Under the pieces are notes generated by a model. That model had not been told where the DNA came from. It ran no database searches and saw nothing but the letters and a program-made list of their open reading frames with translations. A stretch of 64,000 nucleotides of DNA from Schlesneria sp. (GTDB lineage: Bacteria; Planctomycetota; Planctomycetia; Planctomycetales; Planctomycetaceae), in assembly GCA_028291515.1 (NCBI GenBank), contig JAQGHU010000084.1:30224-94223 (forward strand), in the 5' to 3' direction. How positions within the stretch are numbered: the stretch's first letter is position 1; the number at the start of each line of letters is the position of its first letter. Positions 42,123 to 51,279 of the stretch are shown one piece after another. Position numbers and translations under genes: made by a program.

Positions 42123-44090
42123 ATGATCGACCATGTGGTGCCACGGATGGCGTGCAGCTGCGCGATTCTCGCGATCGCGCTCGCGCACTGCGGATGTCAA
42201 TCGATGAAGGGACCGTCCAGTTGGATGGCCTCCAGTTCGAAACCCCGCTCCAATCCCAATAACAAAGAAGTCGTCACGTACTGGGGTCAGAAGAAGGACA
42301 AAGGCAAGACACCCAACTCGGACGAACTCCGCACCAAGCTGGCCAGCGGATCCAAGGATGGTTCGTCTCGTTCTTCCACGTACGAAGGCCATCTGCGACA
42401 GGGAAATCAGGCTTTGCGAGCCAATCAGTTGGCCGACGCAAAGAAAGAGTACGAGAAGGCGCTGGTACTGCGACCAAACGATCCCGATTGCCATCATCGC
42501 CTGGCCGTCGTGGCCGATAAGGAAGAACAATTCGGACTCGCTGACGATCACTACGAAGCCGCGATGAAACAGCGGCCGAACGATGCCAATCTGCTAAGCG
42601 ACCTGGGTTATTCGTACTCGCTGCGCGGTCAAGATCGCCGTGCCGAAGAGACGCTGAATAAAGCGTTGGGGATCATCCCCTCTCACAAAGGGGCGATGGC
42701 CAACATGGGAGCGCTCTACGCCAAGCAGGGTCGTTACGACGAAGCGCTGGCGATGTTCCGCCGAGGTGGTTCAGAGGCAGAAGCTCAGCAGTACTTGGCG
42801 CAATTGTTCCCGCAGCGGAACGGCATGCCGAATAACGACATGCTGGCGCAGAACAATCCCAACAACCGTGTCTCGCCGGCCAACAACGAACGGCCTGACG
42901 TCTCCAACATGACTCCTGATCAGTTGCGAGATGCGATGCTTCGCGAACGAGCCGAATCGAAGGCACGCCGACAGCAGCAGATGATCGATGAATCCAAGCC
43001 TCGCGGTGAATGGTACGACCACAGTTCTGGACAGCAGTCGGCCCAAGTGAATCAGCCGCCATCGCGGTCCAATTCACCAATCGTCCTAGGACCAGGATCG
43101 GGTCAGACTTCACAGCAGCAGTTCAATCAAGGGTCTCCGAATCAGTATCCTGTTGTCACCCCGAACGGTTATGGCAACAACCCGGGTGCCATGGCGAACA
43201 ACGCCGGACGCCCTGATCAGAATGGCTTCGGTCCGAATCCGAGCCAAACTAATAACCAGGACTCTTTGAACGCTCGACCTGGTGCCACTCCTGACATCGG
43301 CGATTGGCAGGGCGCTGGCGTTCGCGACCCCAACTTCCAACGAGCGGGCGTACAACCGAACGGCAACTCGAATTCCCAAGTCGCGAATCCTTATTATCAG
43401 CAGCAGCAAAACATTCAATTGCCGAACATGCAGCCGATGGGAGCGGGACAGAACAACGGCGGCTTCGGCGATCAGTCGGCCAATCAAGCGGCCGCACAGC
43501 TGGGGATGAATGTCGGCGGATTGTTCCCGGTCGTTCCTGCGGAAGCAGGAGGCCAGGGCGGTTCGTTCGGTCAACCCAACCAATCAGGTCCCGGTGCGAA
43601 TAGTCGATTCGGTGCCGAATTCGCTTCGCCACCGTCCTATCAAGACCCTGCCTTTGCACCGAACCGCAGCAGTTTTGCCCCGGGCGATCAGCGTCAGGGC
43701 AACTTTCAGCGTTCGGCCGCGATGGATAACGAACCACTGGGGCCGCAGTCACCGGCGAGTGGCTGGCCACAGATCAACGGCAATGGCCAGGTCACGCAAG
43801 CGGGTGCGACATCACCCAACAGTAACTCCGTCCCTCGTTTTGGCGACCCAGTTGATCAAGGTCCCGCTGGATCGACGTGGGCCGACAAGCCAAATTTGAG
43901 TCCTGCCGCTCCCTACAACGGATCGTGGCCAGCTGGTTCGCAAGGTGGTCCCGGCGGCGGCAATGGGATGCCGAATTCGCTTCCCAATTGGAATAGTGGC
44001 CAGCCCACATCGCGACCTCAGCCCAAGCTGCTCGGCCCACCGCCAGCCGCAGGTAACGAGATCGAACCGTGGCCGTTCCGGAAGCAGTGA
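42123..44090 (+). CDS. TPR lipoprotein with a long Asn/Gln/Pro/Gly-rich tail
   Basis: A 655-residue protein. The signal sequence ends in a possible lipobox (AIALAHCGC). Residues about 85-220 are four TPR units (YEGHLRQGNQALRANQLADA, EYEKALVLRPNDPDCHHRLA, LGYSYSLRGQDRRAEETLNK, YAKQGRYDEALAMFRRGG). The remaining two thirds are low-complexity and disordered, rich in N, Q, P, G and S, with repeats of the NNPGAMANNAGRPDQNGFG kind. The TPR part probably binds proteins in the envelope and the tail may be extended. Common architecture in planctomycetes; no function assigned. The stop directly abuts that of convergent miaA. Confidence 0.8.
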   Translation: MIDHVVPRMACSCAILAIALAHCGCQSMKGPSSWMASSSKPRSNPNNKEVVTYWGQKKDKGKTPNSDELRTKLASGSKDGSSRSSTYEGHLRQGNQALRANQLADAKKEYEKALVLRPNDPDCHHRLAVVADKEEQFGLADDHYEAAMKQRPNDANLLSDLGYSYSLRGQDRRAEETLNKALGIIPSHKGAMANMGALYAKQGRYDEALAMFRRGGSEAEAQQYLAQLFPQRNGMPNNDMLAQNNPNNRVSPANNERPDVSNMTPDQLRDAMLRERAESKARRQQQMIDESKPRGEWYDHSSGQQSAQVNQPPSRSNSPIVLGPGSGQTSQQQFNQGSPNQYPVVTPNGYGNNPGAMANNAGRPDQNGFGPNPSQTNNQDSLNARPGATPDIGDWQGAGVRDPNFQRAGVQPNGNSNSQVANPYYQQQQNIQLPNMQPMGAGQNNGGFGDQSANQAAAQLGMNVGGLFPVVPAEAGGQGGSFGQPNQSGPGANSRFGAEFASPPSYQDPAFAPNRSSFAPGDQRQGNFQRSAAMDNEPLGPQSPASGWPQINGNGQVTQAGATSPNSNSVPRFGDPVDQGPAGSTWADKPNLSPAAPYNGSWPAGSQGGPGGGNGMPNSLPNWNSGQPTSRPQPKLLGPPPAAGNEIEPWPFRKQ

Positions 44091-45056
44091 TCAACCGTTG
44101 ACGGTGACTCGTGACGCGACCTGCTCGACCAGTTCCGCTGTCGATTCCTGTCCGGTGATTTCGATCGCCGTACACTCTTCCAGATTGCGAAACCACGTGT
44201 GCTGCCGTTTCGCAAACTGGCGAGTCCGCGTTTGAATCAACTCGATCAGCTCGGCCGTGGAGGCGGTTGATTCGGATGCAGATGATTCAAGCCAGTCGAG
44301 TACCTCTTTGTAGCCCAACCCCTGTCGAGCGATCTGGCCGAGGCCCTGCGGCAGTTCATTTAGCTGCCTGACTTCGTCCAGCAATCCCTGCTCGAACATC
44401 TGCTCGACGCGATCGTTGATTCGCTGATACAGCCATTCTCGCGGTGGCGACAGCCAGTAGACATGCCGCGGCCGTTCGTTGGCGGGCCGGGCGAGTTGCT
44501 CGTGATGCTCAGTCAGTGGTCGTCCTGTCAGTCGGAAGACTTCGATGGCTCGAATGACTCGGCGAGTGTCGTTGGGATGCAATCGTATCGCGGTCGGCGG
44601 ATCGATGTGCTGCAGCTCTCGATGCAGCGACACCGCTCCGTCACGCTGTAGCTGCTCCTCCAGTTGCTTTCGCAAATCCCAGTCGGCAGCGGGCCCTTCA
44701 AAGACGCCGCGCAGCACACCACGCAAATACAGTCCTGTTCCGCCCACGAACAAAGGCCGATGCTGACGAGCGACGATATCTCGACAACAGGCTTCGGCCG
44801 CGGTCAGGTAGTCGGCCAGACTATACTCTTCGTGCGGATCGAGGATGTCGATCAGATGATGTGGGGCGCGAGCTTGTTCGGCAGGCGATGGCTTGGCGGT
44901 TCCGATATCCATGCCGCGATACAGCGTCATCGAATCGAGCGACACGATCTCCGCATCGAGCCGCTCGGCCAGAGCCAGCGAGAGGGCGGTCTTGCCACAG
45001 GCTGTGGGGCCGCACAGGAACAGACACTGCGCCAGCAAATCGACAGGAAACTGCAC
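44091..45056 (-). CDS. miaA: tRNA dimethylallyltransferase MiaA
   Basis: A 321-residue enzyme that adds dimethylallyl to A37 of UNN-reading tRNAs. The P-loop FLCGPTACGKTALSLALAER, the substrate loop LDSMTLYRGMDIGTAKPSP and HHLIDILDPHEEYSLADY, then FVGGTGLYLRGVLRGVFEGP and NDTRRVIRAIEVFRLTGRPL, identify it. The start is ambiguous: no ATG lies near. I chose GTG 45056 (VQFPVDLLAQ) for normal length; the frame runs open to 45188 and overlaps the upstream gene. A family F palindrome lies just upstream. Confidence 0.95.
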   Translation of the reverse strand: MQFPVDLLAQCLFLCGPTACGKTALSLALAERLDAEIVSLDSMTLYRGMDIGTAKPSPAEQARAPHHLIDILDPHEEYSLADYLTAAEACCRDIVARQHRPLFVGGTGLYLRGVLRGVFEGPAADWDLRKQLEEQLQRDGAVSLHRELQHIDPPTAIRLHPNDTRRVIRAIEVFRLTGRPLTEHHEQLARPANERPRHVYWLSPPREWLYQRINDRVEQMFEQGLLDEVRQLNELPQGLGQIARQGLGYKEVLDWLESSASESTASTAELIELIQTRTRQFAKRQHTWFRNLEECTAIEITGQESTAELVEQVASRVTVNG

Positions 45057-45073
45057 GTGGTGGATCTCTATTG

Positions 45074-45099
45074 TAGCCAATCTCGCTAAGAGATTGGGT
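45074..45099. repeat. Short palindrome, family F
   Basis: GCCAATCTCGCTAAGAGATTGG with arms CCAATCTC / GAGATTGG, matching 36831-36853. It lies in the 55 bp between the small membrane protein gene and miaA, so it could be in the miaA leader. Confidence 0.6.
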
Positions 45100-45111
45100 G
45101 ATGGCTCAAGT

Positions 45112-45645
45112 CTATAGCGGTGTTGATACCGGCTTTCGTGGATTCCAGAGAAGCAGGTAGGCCGAGAGCAAGGTGAGGGGCATGACAATCCAACAGAAGG
45201 GTAATGTCACGACTGGCTCAGGTGGAAAAATACAACACCCGATGATTATTGCCTGGCAACTGACCGCCGACTCTCCGACGATAGTCCATTCATCTGCGGC
45301 GGCTTCTGACTCGGAACATGCCGACAAAGCATCCGCCGGTTCGTGCTCCTTTAGTGCGGGTTCTGCAGCGGGAATCGTCGAACCGGAACTCGCTAGTGGG
45401 ATCTCCTCTGAATCAGGTCCCAGTTCGTAGATCGGTGGCAGAACGTACGCATACAGGACCAGTGATTCGTTCTTAGATGCGAGACCGTCAAGCGACCAAC
45501 TGCCAGCCTCGACACAGAATAGGAATGGGAATGCGATGTAATCATCCACGACGAAGCTTCTGATCCACCCGCCCATGAATAGGAGAGCAATCAAGAGCGT
45601 TGCCGTGCCCATCTTTCGTCGCCAGCCGTAGAAGAATTCAAACAT
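45112..45645 (-). CDS. Small membrane protein of the GWRRK...LTLLSAYLLLWxP family (copy 1)
   Basis: A 177-residue protein with an N-terminal FYGWRRKMGTATLLIALLF helix ending in MGGWIRSFVVDD, and a C-terminal helix FCWIVMPLTLLSAYLLLWNP. The loop between is about 105 aa, variable and acidic. Two further copies at 52365-52736 and 52753-53247 have the same ends but different, shorter loops. Both helices are strongly conserved, so the loop probably faces the other side of the membrane and diverges. Function unknown. Same strand as miaA, 55 bp upstream. Confidence 0.7.
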   Translation of the reverse strand: MFEFFYGWRRKMGTATLLIALLFMGGWIRSFVVDDYIAFPFLFCVEAGSWSLDGLASKNESLVLYAYVLPPIYELGPDSEEIPLASSGSTIPAAEPALKEHEPADALSACSESEAAADEWTIVGESAVSCQAIIIGCCIFPPEPVVTLPFCWIVMPLTLLSAYLLLWNPRKPVSTPL

Positions 45646-45972
45646 TGATGCACTCCCTTAACGACCACGCCACGAGTTATCCTCGGGGTGTCGCTCATTT
45701 GCAATCTCATTTCAGGCCACTGCCCGATTCAGTCGTTGTCGCTGGAGTGGCCTCGGTGCTGGAGCGCTGGCACCTGTTATAGAACTCGAAGCAAAGTTCG
45801 GTCAGCATCGGAGATTGCGCCGCACGTGACTTTGCCCGATCTCTTGGCAAGATCAGCTACAGGATTGGCGGTCCAACTTCACTATGGTCCGTCTGGCATC
45901 TACAATGCCAATCCAAGACACTCAAGATATCGGACGGTGGGTCCGGATCGAAACGAATTTGAAGGACCGCGC

Positions 45973-46419
45973 ATGCCAGTTTTTGAATATCGCACCCCCT
46001 TGAAGGCTTCGCCCCAGCAGGTGTTCGATTTCATTTTGAGTCCCGCCAACTTGCAGGCGATCGCTCCTCCTGAATCCAATTTCGTTTACGTCGATCCCCC
46101 GCAGTTGATCGTACTGGGGACTCATCTGCTGTGCAAAATCCAGGCGTATGGCATGGTCCAGCAGATGAAGTATGAGATCGTCGAAATGGATCCGCCGAAC
46201 CGATATCGCGAGAACCTTGTCGAAGGGGCGCTGAAGAAGTGGCAACATGACTACATCGTCGACGCTGGACATGAGGGGGCCGCGGTGCTCACGAATCGGA
46301 TCGAATTCGAGCCCCCCGGCGGAATGATGGGACTGATCGTGACTGCCGACCGTATTATGGAAGCGTTGGAAGACGGGTTCTATCACCGCTCGCTGGCGCT
46401 GAAGAAAGTGTTTGGATGA
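45973..46419 (+). CDS. SRPBCC (START/Bet v1-like) family protein
   Basis: A 148-residue protein from ATG 45973; the frame is open from 45688 but the upstream part has no family match. MPVFEYRTPLKASPQQVFDF, ILSPANLQAIAPPESNFVYV and the C-terminal RIMEALEDGFYHRSLALKKV are typical of the ligand-binding SRPBCC fold (cyclase/dehydrase-like group). The family binds hydrophobic ligands or acts on lipids. The stop overlaps the start of the next gene by 4 bp, so the pair is translationally coupled. Confidence 0.85.
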   Translation: MPVFEYRTPLKASPQQVFDFILSPANLQAIAPPESNFVYVDPPQLIVLGTHLLCKIQAYGMVQQMKYEIVEMDPPNRYRENLVEGALKKWQHDYIVDAGHEGAAVLTNRIEFEPPGGMMGLIVTADRIMEALEDGFYHRSLALKKVFG

Positions 46420-46667
46420 GTGACGACGAAGACCGCTCGAAGAGTGAAGCCGACCAGCGCACCCTGATTGCATTGCTGCTGCTGGTCTTCGTGTCGCTGC
46501 TGCTGCTGGGACTGACAGCGCTCGTCATGCCGGCGCTATTGGGAGTGGTCCTGGTCGTCGGCGGCATGCTGATCTTCGGCAGTGCCCACTACATCCTGTG
46601 GGGTTGGTGGCTACCGAGATATCTGAATCGCCATCCCGCTCCCGATGACGACAAGAAGGTTAACTGA
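46416..46667 (+). CDS. Small two-helix membrane protein, coupled to the SRPBCC gene
   Basis: An 83-residue protein starting in an ATGA overlap with the preceding stop. It has an acidic N-terminus (MSDDEDRSKSEADQR), two adjacent hydrophobic segments (LIALLLLVFVSLLLLGLTAL and LLGVVLVVGGMLIFGSAHYI) and a polar tail. No family recognised. The tight coupling suggests it works with the SRPBCC protein at the membrane. Confidence 0.7.
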   Translation: MSDDEDRSKSEADQRTLIALLLLVFVSLLLLGLTALVMPALLGVVLVVGGMLIFGSAHYILWGWWLPRYLNRHPAPDDDKKVN

Positions 46668-47062
46668 CACGGTCGTATCGTCGGCTAAATGATCGTGCGC
46701 GTGGGCATGAAAAAGGAGATAAGTCCAATATGTCGGCCCCCGTGAGGGAATGTTGATTCCAGCCCGAGTGGTTTCACCGCTTCGGACAACCAGTACTCAC
46801 CCTCAGGCCCGAAAGGTCGGCCGTCCTGACGCGACATGCGAGGATTACTTTACTCCGTATGCTGTTTGGGTGGAAATTCAGGTCTGACACCACATCCGTT
46901 GTCTCCATTAAGACTTCTTTCCCGAACTAAAATCGTGACCCGCGTTGCGTGCCATCCCGCATTCTCGGTGCTTGCTGCCGTTCTGCGTGGCCCGGTATAA
47001 CGCTCGAACCCCTTCCGTGAGAGAGTGGGGACAATTGCCAGTCACCCGGGAGGTCGTTCTCA
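46668..47062. other. Unassigned intergenic stretch
   Basis: About 395 bp between the coupled pair and the cyanophycinase-like gene. I find no motif-bearing frame, no long inverted repeat and no clear promoter. GGGAGG at its end (47049-47054) is the ribosome-binding site of the next gene. Confidence 0.4.
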
Positions 47063-48772
47063 ATGACTTTGACTGCACCGTCGCGATGGGGAACTCTGCT
47101 GGTTGCGGTCGTCATGGCCTTGCAGTGGCTGACGACCGCGGACGCTCAACGGTTTGACGAGCAGTTTTCGAATTGGCCAGTACACCTGACGATCACTGGG
47201 CGAATCCTCGTCGACAATGATGTCCAGGAATGGGATGGCTTGAAGCCGGTTCTGGAACGTGTCGCCAAGGATCGGTCCGTTATCTGCTTTCGGCGTGAGT
47301 CTGCTTCATCTTCGAACCTATTGGCGGAGGCACTGAAGGCCGCTGTGGGGGACGAGGGAAGCGCTGAGGTGACTTCCTTCACCACTCTGCCGTTGGATGA
47401 TCTGAAAGCCGCGTTGTCATCGGCCGACGTGGTGGTGATTCAAGCTGGTGAACAAGTGGCGTCCGATCTGCCGACGTTGTTGAAATTGAAGCCGCAGTTT
47501 GACGAGTTCCTGGCTGACGGACGGACGCTGATCGTCGACAAAGCGGTGGCGACGCTGCTGGGCAAGGTCGTCCTGTCCAAGGCAATGCCAAAGGGGGACG
47601 ACGCGGGCCTGAACCTGTTTCCGGATTCGGTCTTGCTATGCGATTTCGATGAGAACGGGGCATCGCAGGCCGATCTGATGAAGGCCGTGACAAGCCATCC
47701 GCGTACGGTAGGAATTGGAATACAGCGCGGCGTCATGCTGATGCTTTCGGGGCGGAAAGTGACTTGCCATGGATCGGGTCGCGCTACGTTTGTGCTGCCT
47801 GGACGAGATCACGGTCTGCCTCGGATCGAAACCATTTCGCCAGCAACATCTCGTCGACAGACACCTCAAGAAGCGTTGCTGGATCTCACGGAGTGGCGAC
47901 GTGATGCCATTGATCGAACGCTGGAACCGTTCCCGGGTGTCGATGTCGAAACGCCGTTTGTCGACAACGGCACGCTGGTGATCGTGGGTGGTGGCGGGAT
48001 GCCGCGTGGATTGATGAGCCGGTTTGTCGAGTTGGCCGGCGGAAACGAGCATGCCAGGCTGGTCTACGTTCCCTGCGCGGAAGAGATCGATGTCAGCCAG
48101 GATCAGGGGACCGTGCAAGGTTGGAAGAAAATGGGTGTCGAACATGCGACATCGATTCATACCAAGGATCGGCAGCAGGCCAATACCGACGACGAGTTTC
48201 TGGCCTCGTTGAAGGATGCAACAGGAATCTGGTTTGGGGGCGGGCGGCAATGGAATCTGGCCGATTCGTACTACGGGACGAAAGCTCAGCGGATGATGAA
48301 AGAAGTCCTGCACCGGGGAGGTGTGATCGGCGGTTCATCGGCGGGGGCATCGATCCAGGCACGCTATCTGGCTCGAGCGACTCCGATCGGTAACTTCAAC
48401 ATCATGGCACCCGGTTACGAGCGCGGTGGGCTCGGATTCATCGGTGGCGTCGCGATTGATCAGCATTTCACTCAACGGGGACGTCATAAAGATCTGACTC
48501 AATTAGTCAGCCGATACCCGCAATTGCTGGGGATTGGGTTGGACGAGGCGACCGCGATAGTGGTGCAGAAGTCGATAGCGGAAGTCGTCGGCAACGGCAA
48601 AGTCTTCTTCTACGACAGCCAACGGCCAGTCGTCGCCGATGAGCCTGACTATGTCGCGCTGCCGAAGGGCTCCAGCTATGATCTCGCCAAACGAGCCGTG
48701 CTGGTCGATGCGACTGGTGTCCCCGTCGAGACAGAATCGGAGCCCAAGATCGAGGAGTCGGAGAGTCAGTAG
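47063..48772 (+). CDS. Exported cyanophycinase-like (S51) protein with a degenerate N-terminal copy
   Basis: A 569-residue protein with a signal peptide (LLVAVVMALQWLTTADA). From about residue 300 it is a cyanophycinase/peptidase S51 domain: TLVIVGGGGMPRGLMSRFVE, IWFGGGRQWNLADSYYG, the serine nucleophile elbow IGGSSAGASIQARYLARA, and DQHFTQRGRHKDLTQLVSRY with GIGLDEATAIVV. The first 270 residues are unusual. Their end (TVGIGIQRGVMLMLSGRKVT, then FVLPG) resembles the domain end (LLGIGLDEATAIVVQKS, then VFFYD), so the N-terminal half may be a decayed duplicate without a nucleophile. The family cleaves cyanophycin (Asp-Arg polymer), but export and neighbours suggest another peptide substrate. 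Confidence 0.8.
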   Translation: MTLTAPSRWGTLLVAVVMALQWLTTADAQRFDEQFSNWPVHLTITGRILVDNDVQEWDGLKPVLERVAKDRSVICFRRESASSSNLLAEALKAAVGDEGSAEVTSFTTLPLDDLKAALSSADVVVIQAGEQVASDLPTLLKLKPQFDEFLADGRTLIVDKAVATLLGKVVLSKAMPKGDDAGLNLFPDSVLLCDFDENGASQADLMKAVTSHPRTVGIGIQRGVMLMLSGRKVTCHGSGRATFVLPGRDHGLPRIETISPATSRRQTPQEALLDLTEWRRDAIDRTLEPFPGVDVETPFVDNGTLVIVGGGGMPRGLMSRFVELAGGNEHARLVYVPCAEEIDVSQDQGTVQGWKKMGVEHATSIHTKDRQQANTDDEFLASLKDATGIWFGGGRQWNLADSYYGTKAQRMMKEVLHRGGVIGGSSAGASIQARYLARATPIGNFNIMAPGYERGGLGFIGGVAIDQHFTQRGRHKDLTQLVSRYPQLLGIGLDEATAIVVQKSIAEVVGNGKVFFYDSQRPVVADEPDYVALPKGSSYDLAKRAVLVDATGVPVETESEPKIEESESQ

Positions 48773-48877
48773 GAAACGGAAATGGGAGCAGGGGCCGGAC
48801 TTCGCCTTTGTTCATTTCGCTCCCGACGGCAAGCAATACCACCCTGCCGCAAGTGAACTGGCTGGTCCAGGACGTCG

Positions 48878-50275
48878 TCACTCCCACAGCGGGCCAAGAA
48901 TCTCGGCATCAACTGTGGCATCCTCGGCCCAGCCGTGGCCTTCACTCGCCCCACGCAGTGCCAGTACATCTGTTCGTTGTGCTTTCCGGTGACGCTTCGT
49001 CACTGCCGAGACGGCGGCTGTCAGTTCTGTGAATCGAAGCGAAGTATGAGGATCAAGCGCTCGCGCCGTTCCGATCGCGTAGTCCATTGCGGTCAGGAAT
49101 TTGAGAAGGTTCTCGATCGCGACAGTTAAGTCGAACTGCATTTGCCGCGACGCAGATCTCTTGTACCTGATGCAGCTTCGCATGCATTCATGCAATGCAG
49201 ACCTCGGAGGAAAATGCGAACGTGACGACGAAGTCACGATAGAATTCAAAGCCGCTAACGACTGCGAAACCAAGCTTCTTATCCTATCGCTCATCTCGGG
49301 TACACAATCCGGCGACCATTCCATTCGCTTGATACATCTCGTGACAAACATGATGCGTCCGAAACGGGGAACGCCTTCTATGGGCGATGACGACGCCAAA
49401 TGTGTGTCGCCGAAAATCAAGATGCCTGAATCCAACGAACGTGAAGCCAAAGCGAACTCGATCTCGACGTGGTTCGCCATTTCCGTTTCATATTCATCGG
49501 ATGCCGTAGGACTGTGTTCTGCCGACGATTCTGTTGACTTGGCAACCGGCGTATCCTGGTATTTCGAAATGGAGGCCAACTCAACGAAGCGGTCGGTAAT
49601 ACCCGGATTGTCGGGGCCGTAGCACTGCTCAATCGCCAACGCTCGGCGCATCAGAAGCCGCGCCTCGAACGGTCGAGCTGTCGCGTGTAAAGTCAGCGCG
49701 AGCCTGCTGAGATCGCGCGCGGCACGAGTTGAATAGGGACCGAAATTCTTTGAGTCAATCTGCAGAGCGCGACGCTGCAGTGATTCGCCTTCAACCCACT
49801 GCGAGGCACCTATCAACCAGTCCGCCAGCGCTGACATCAATACCGAGGTGGGCTCGAAAATCTCGTATTGATCAGCTTTGCTGGTTGAGATGAGTATGTG
49901 GGGGCGTAACAGTCCCCAATCGACCTTCACATCAGAATTGACGGCCTCATTCAAGAACCGAAGCGTGAAGCCTAACCTCCTTGACTGAAGTACCTGACGA
50001 TCACGAGCCTCCTGCTGGATCACTTCATGAATAGCGATCGAATCGACTTCTGATATCGCAATCACGAGATCGAGCCTGACTAACGAATTCAGAGTTTCGC
50101 GTAGCGCTGTGGCTGGCGACTCCTTCCCCACCGCTTCTTGCCAAATTTCTTCCGCCCGCTCAGTATCGAACAGGACTCGTGGGATCGGATCAGGGGCAAA
50201 CCACGCGAGAATTTCCAGCAGTACGATCTCGTTCGGCGATATGTGGCCAAGCATTGGATGAGACATTTCCGTCAT
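48878..50275 (-). CDS. STAND-type C-terminal region (winged helix plus TPR) without NTPase domain
   Basis: A 465-residue protein. Residues about 10-130 resemble the winged-helix part that follows NB-ARC in TPR-type STAND proteins: EIVLLEILAWFAPDPIPRVL, LNSLVRLDLVIAISEVDSIA and the IHEVIQQEARDR box. TPR-like units follow (QRRALQIDSKNFGPYSTRAA; MRRALAIEQCYGPDNPGITD). No P-loop is present in the frame, and the 200 bp upstream encode none in any frame, so the nucleotide-binding and effector parts of a typical regulator are absent. ATG 50275 is chosen; a TTG at 50305 follows a stop directly. It may be a remnant of a larger NLR-like protein or a regulatory half. The last 170 residues are unassigned. 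Confidence 0.6.
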   Translation of the reverse strand: MTEMSHPMLGHISPNEIVLLEILAWFAPDPIPRVLFDTERAEEIWQEAVGKESPATALRETLNSLVRLDLVIAISEVDSIAIHEVIQQEARDRQVLQSRRLGFTLRFLNEAVNSDVKVDWGLLRPHILISTSKADQYEIFEPTSVLMSALADWLIGASQWVEGESLQRRALQIDSKNFGPYSTRAARDLSRLALTLHATARPFEARLLMRRALAIEQCYGPDNPGITDRFVELASISKYQDTPVAKSTESSAEHSPTASDEYETEMANHVEIEFALASRSLDSGILIFGDTHLASSSPIEGVPRFGRIMFVTRCIKRMEWSPDCVPEMSDRIRSLVSQSLAALNSIVTSSSRSHFPPRSALHECMRSCIRYKRSASRQMQFDLTVAIENLLKFLTAMDYAIGTARALDPHTSLRFTELTAAVSAVTKRHRKAQRTDVLALRGASEGHGWAEDATVDAEILGPLWE

Positions 50276-50455
50276 CCCAGCGATCGAAACGTCGGTCTGG
50301 TTCAATCATTTGATTGACACGATCATAGCGACTGACGATTGGGGCTCCCATCGGTCGGCCCGGCCATGCCGCCATCTAATGGGGCTCATCCTCTTGTTTT
50401 ACTCGCCGAGGTCAGTGGCAGAGGTTGACAGATGGACTTTATTGAAACGACAACA

Positions 50456-50480
50456 CCCCGACAACCTTAGGCTGTCGGGG
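50456..50480 (-). terminator. Hairpin after the GATase-like gene
   Basis: CCCCGACA (50456-50463) and TGTCGGGG (50473-50480) form a perfect 8-bp stem with a 9-base loop, 34 bp beyond the stop of the minus-strand gene. On the minus strand it is followed by TGTTGTCGTTT, a weak U-rich tail. Confidence 0.65.
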
Positions 50481-50514
50481 AGTTGGTAATTGTGTTCAGA
50501 TCAACAAACACAGA

Positions 50515-51279
50515 CTAAGCAGCGGCTCGGCCTGGGAATTGGATGATTTGTGGGGTCGAGCTTCCGCAGGCTTGCAGGAAGTCTTGGAAGATCTGCATGT
50601 CGAGGGCCGAGGCGGTGTCGTCTTCCGGATGCCATTGGACTCCGACGCAGTACCAGTCTTCTTCGACGGATTCGTAGCATTCGATGACGCCGTCCGGGGC
50701 GTGAGCGGAAGCTCGAAACATGGAGGAGAGCTGATTGATCCCCATGTGGTGATCGCTGTTCACGCGGATTTCGCCGGGGCCGTAGATGTCCCAGCAGCGA
50801 GTTCCTTCCACGATGTTGATGATGTGGCGATTGTGGCGTTCGACGGGATCGCGGTGATGCAGAGCCTTCACCACTTCTTCGGAAACGTGCTGATACAAAC
50901 TGCCGCCGCAAACGACGTTGACGGTCTGCATGCCTGAGCCGATGGCCAGGACTGGCAATCGCATTTCGACAGCCATCTTCGCCAGGCGACGGTCGAAGTC
51001 TTCGCGTCGTTGTGGCATGGGGCGAGTATGAGGATGTGGTTCCAGTCCGAGGCGAGCAGGATCGAGATCCATCGAGCAACCGGCCAGCACCAGGCCGTCG
51101 AGCTGTCGCAGGGCCTGCTTCAGGTCATCGTCGGAAGCGTAAGGTGGCATCAAGAAGGGAAGGCCACCAGCAGCAGTGATCGAATCGAAGTATCCGGCAT
51201 TGAACCAACTGAGCGATACGGCGTCCTTGCGGCCCGGACGAAAATCACCATTCACGCCAATAACTGGTTTCTTCTGCAT
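50515..51279 (-). CDS. Class I glutamine amidotransferase-like (peptidase C26) protein lacking the catalytic Cys
   Basis: A 254-residue protein similar to gamma-glutamyl-GABA hydrolase PuuD. Family positions are kept: LDGLVLAGCSMDLDPARLG, RREDFDRRLAKMAVEMRLPV, GMQTVNVVCGGSLYQHVSEE, VNSDHHMGINQLS and VGVQWHPEDD with His and Glu. But the nucleophile elbow, normally GICRGMQ, reads AIGSGMQ: Cys is Gly and Arg is Ser. It is therefore probably not an ordinary hydrolase. No frameshift is seen, and the rest is well conserved, so the change may be functional. SD AAAGGAA before the ATG. Terminator at 50456-50480. Confidence 0.85.
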   Translation of the reverse strand: MQKKPVIGVNGDFRPGRKDAVSLSWFNAGYFDSITAAGGLPFLMPPYASDDDLKQALRQLDGLVLAGCSMDLDPARLGLEPHPHTRPMPQRREDFDRRLAKMAVEMRLPVLAIGSGMQTVNVVCGGSLYQHVSEEVVKALHHRDPVERHNRHIINIVEGTRCWDIYGPGEIRVNSDHHMGINQLSSMFRASAHAPDGVIECYESVEEDWYCVGVQWHPEDDTASALDMQIFQDFLQACGSSTPQIIQFPGRAAA

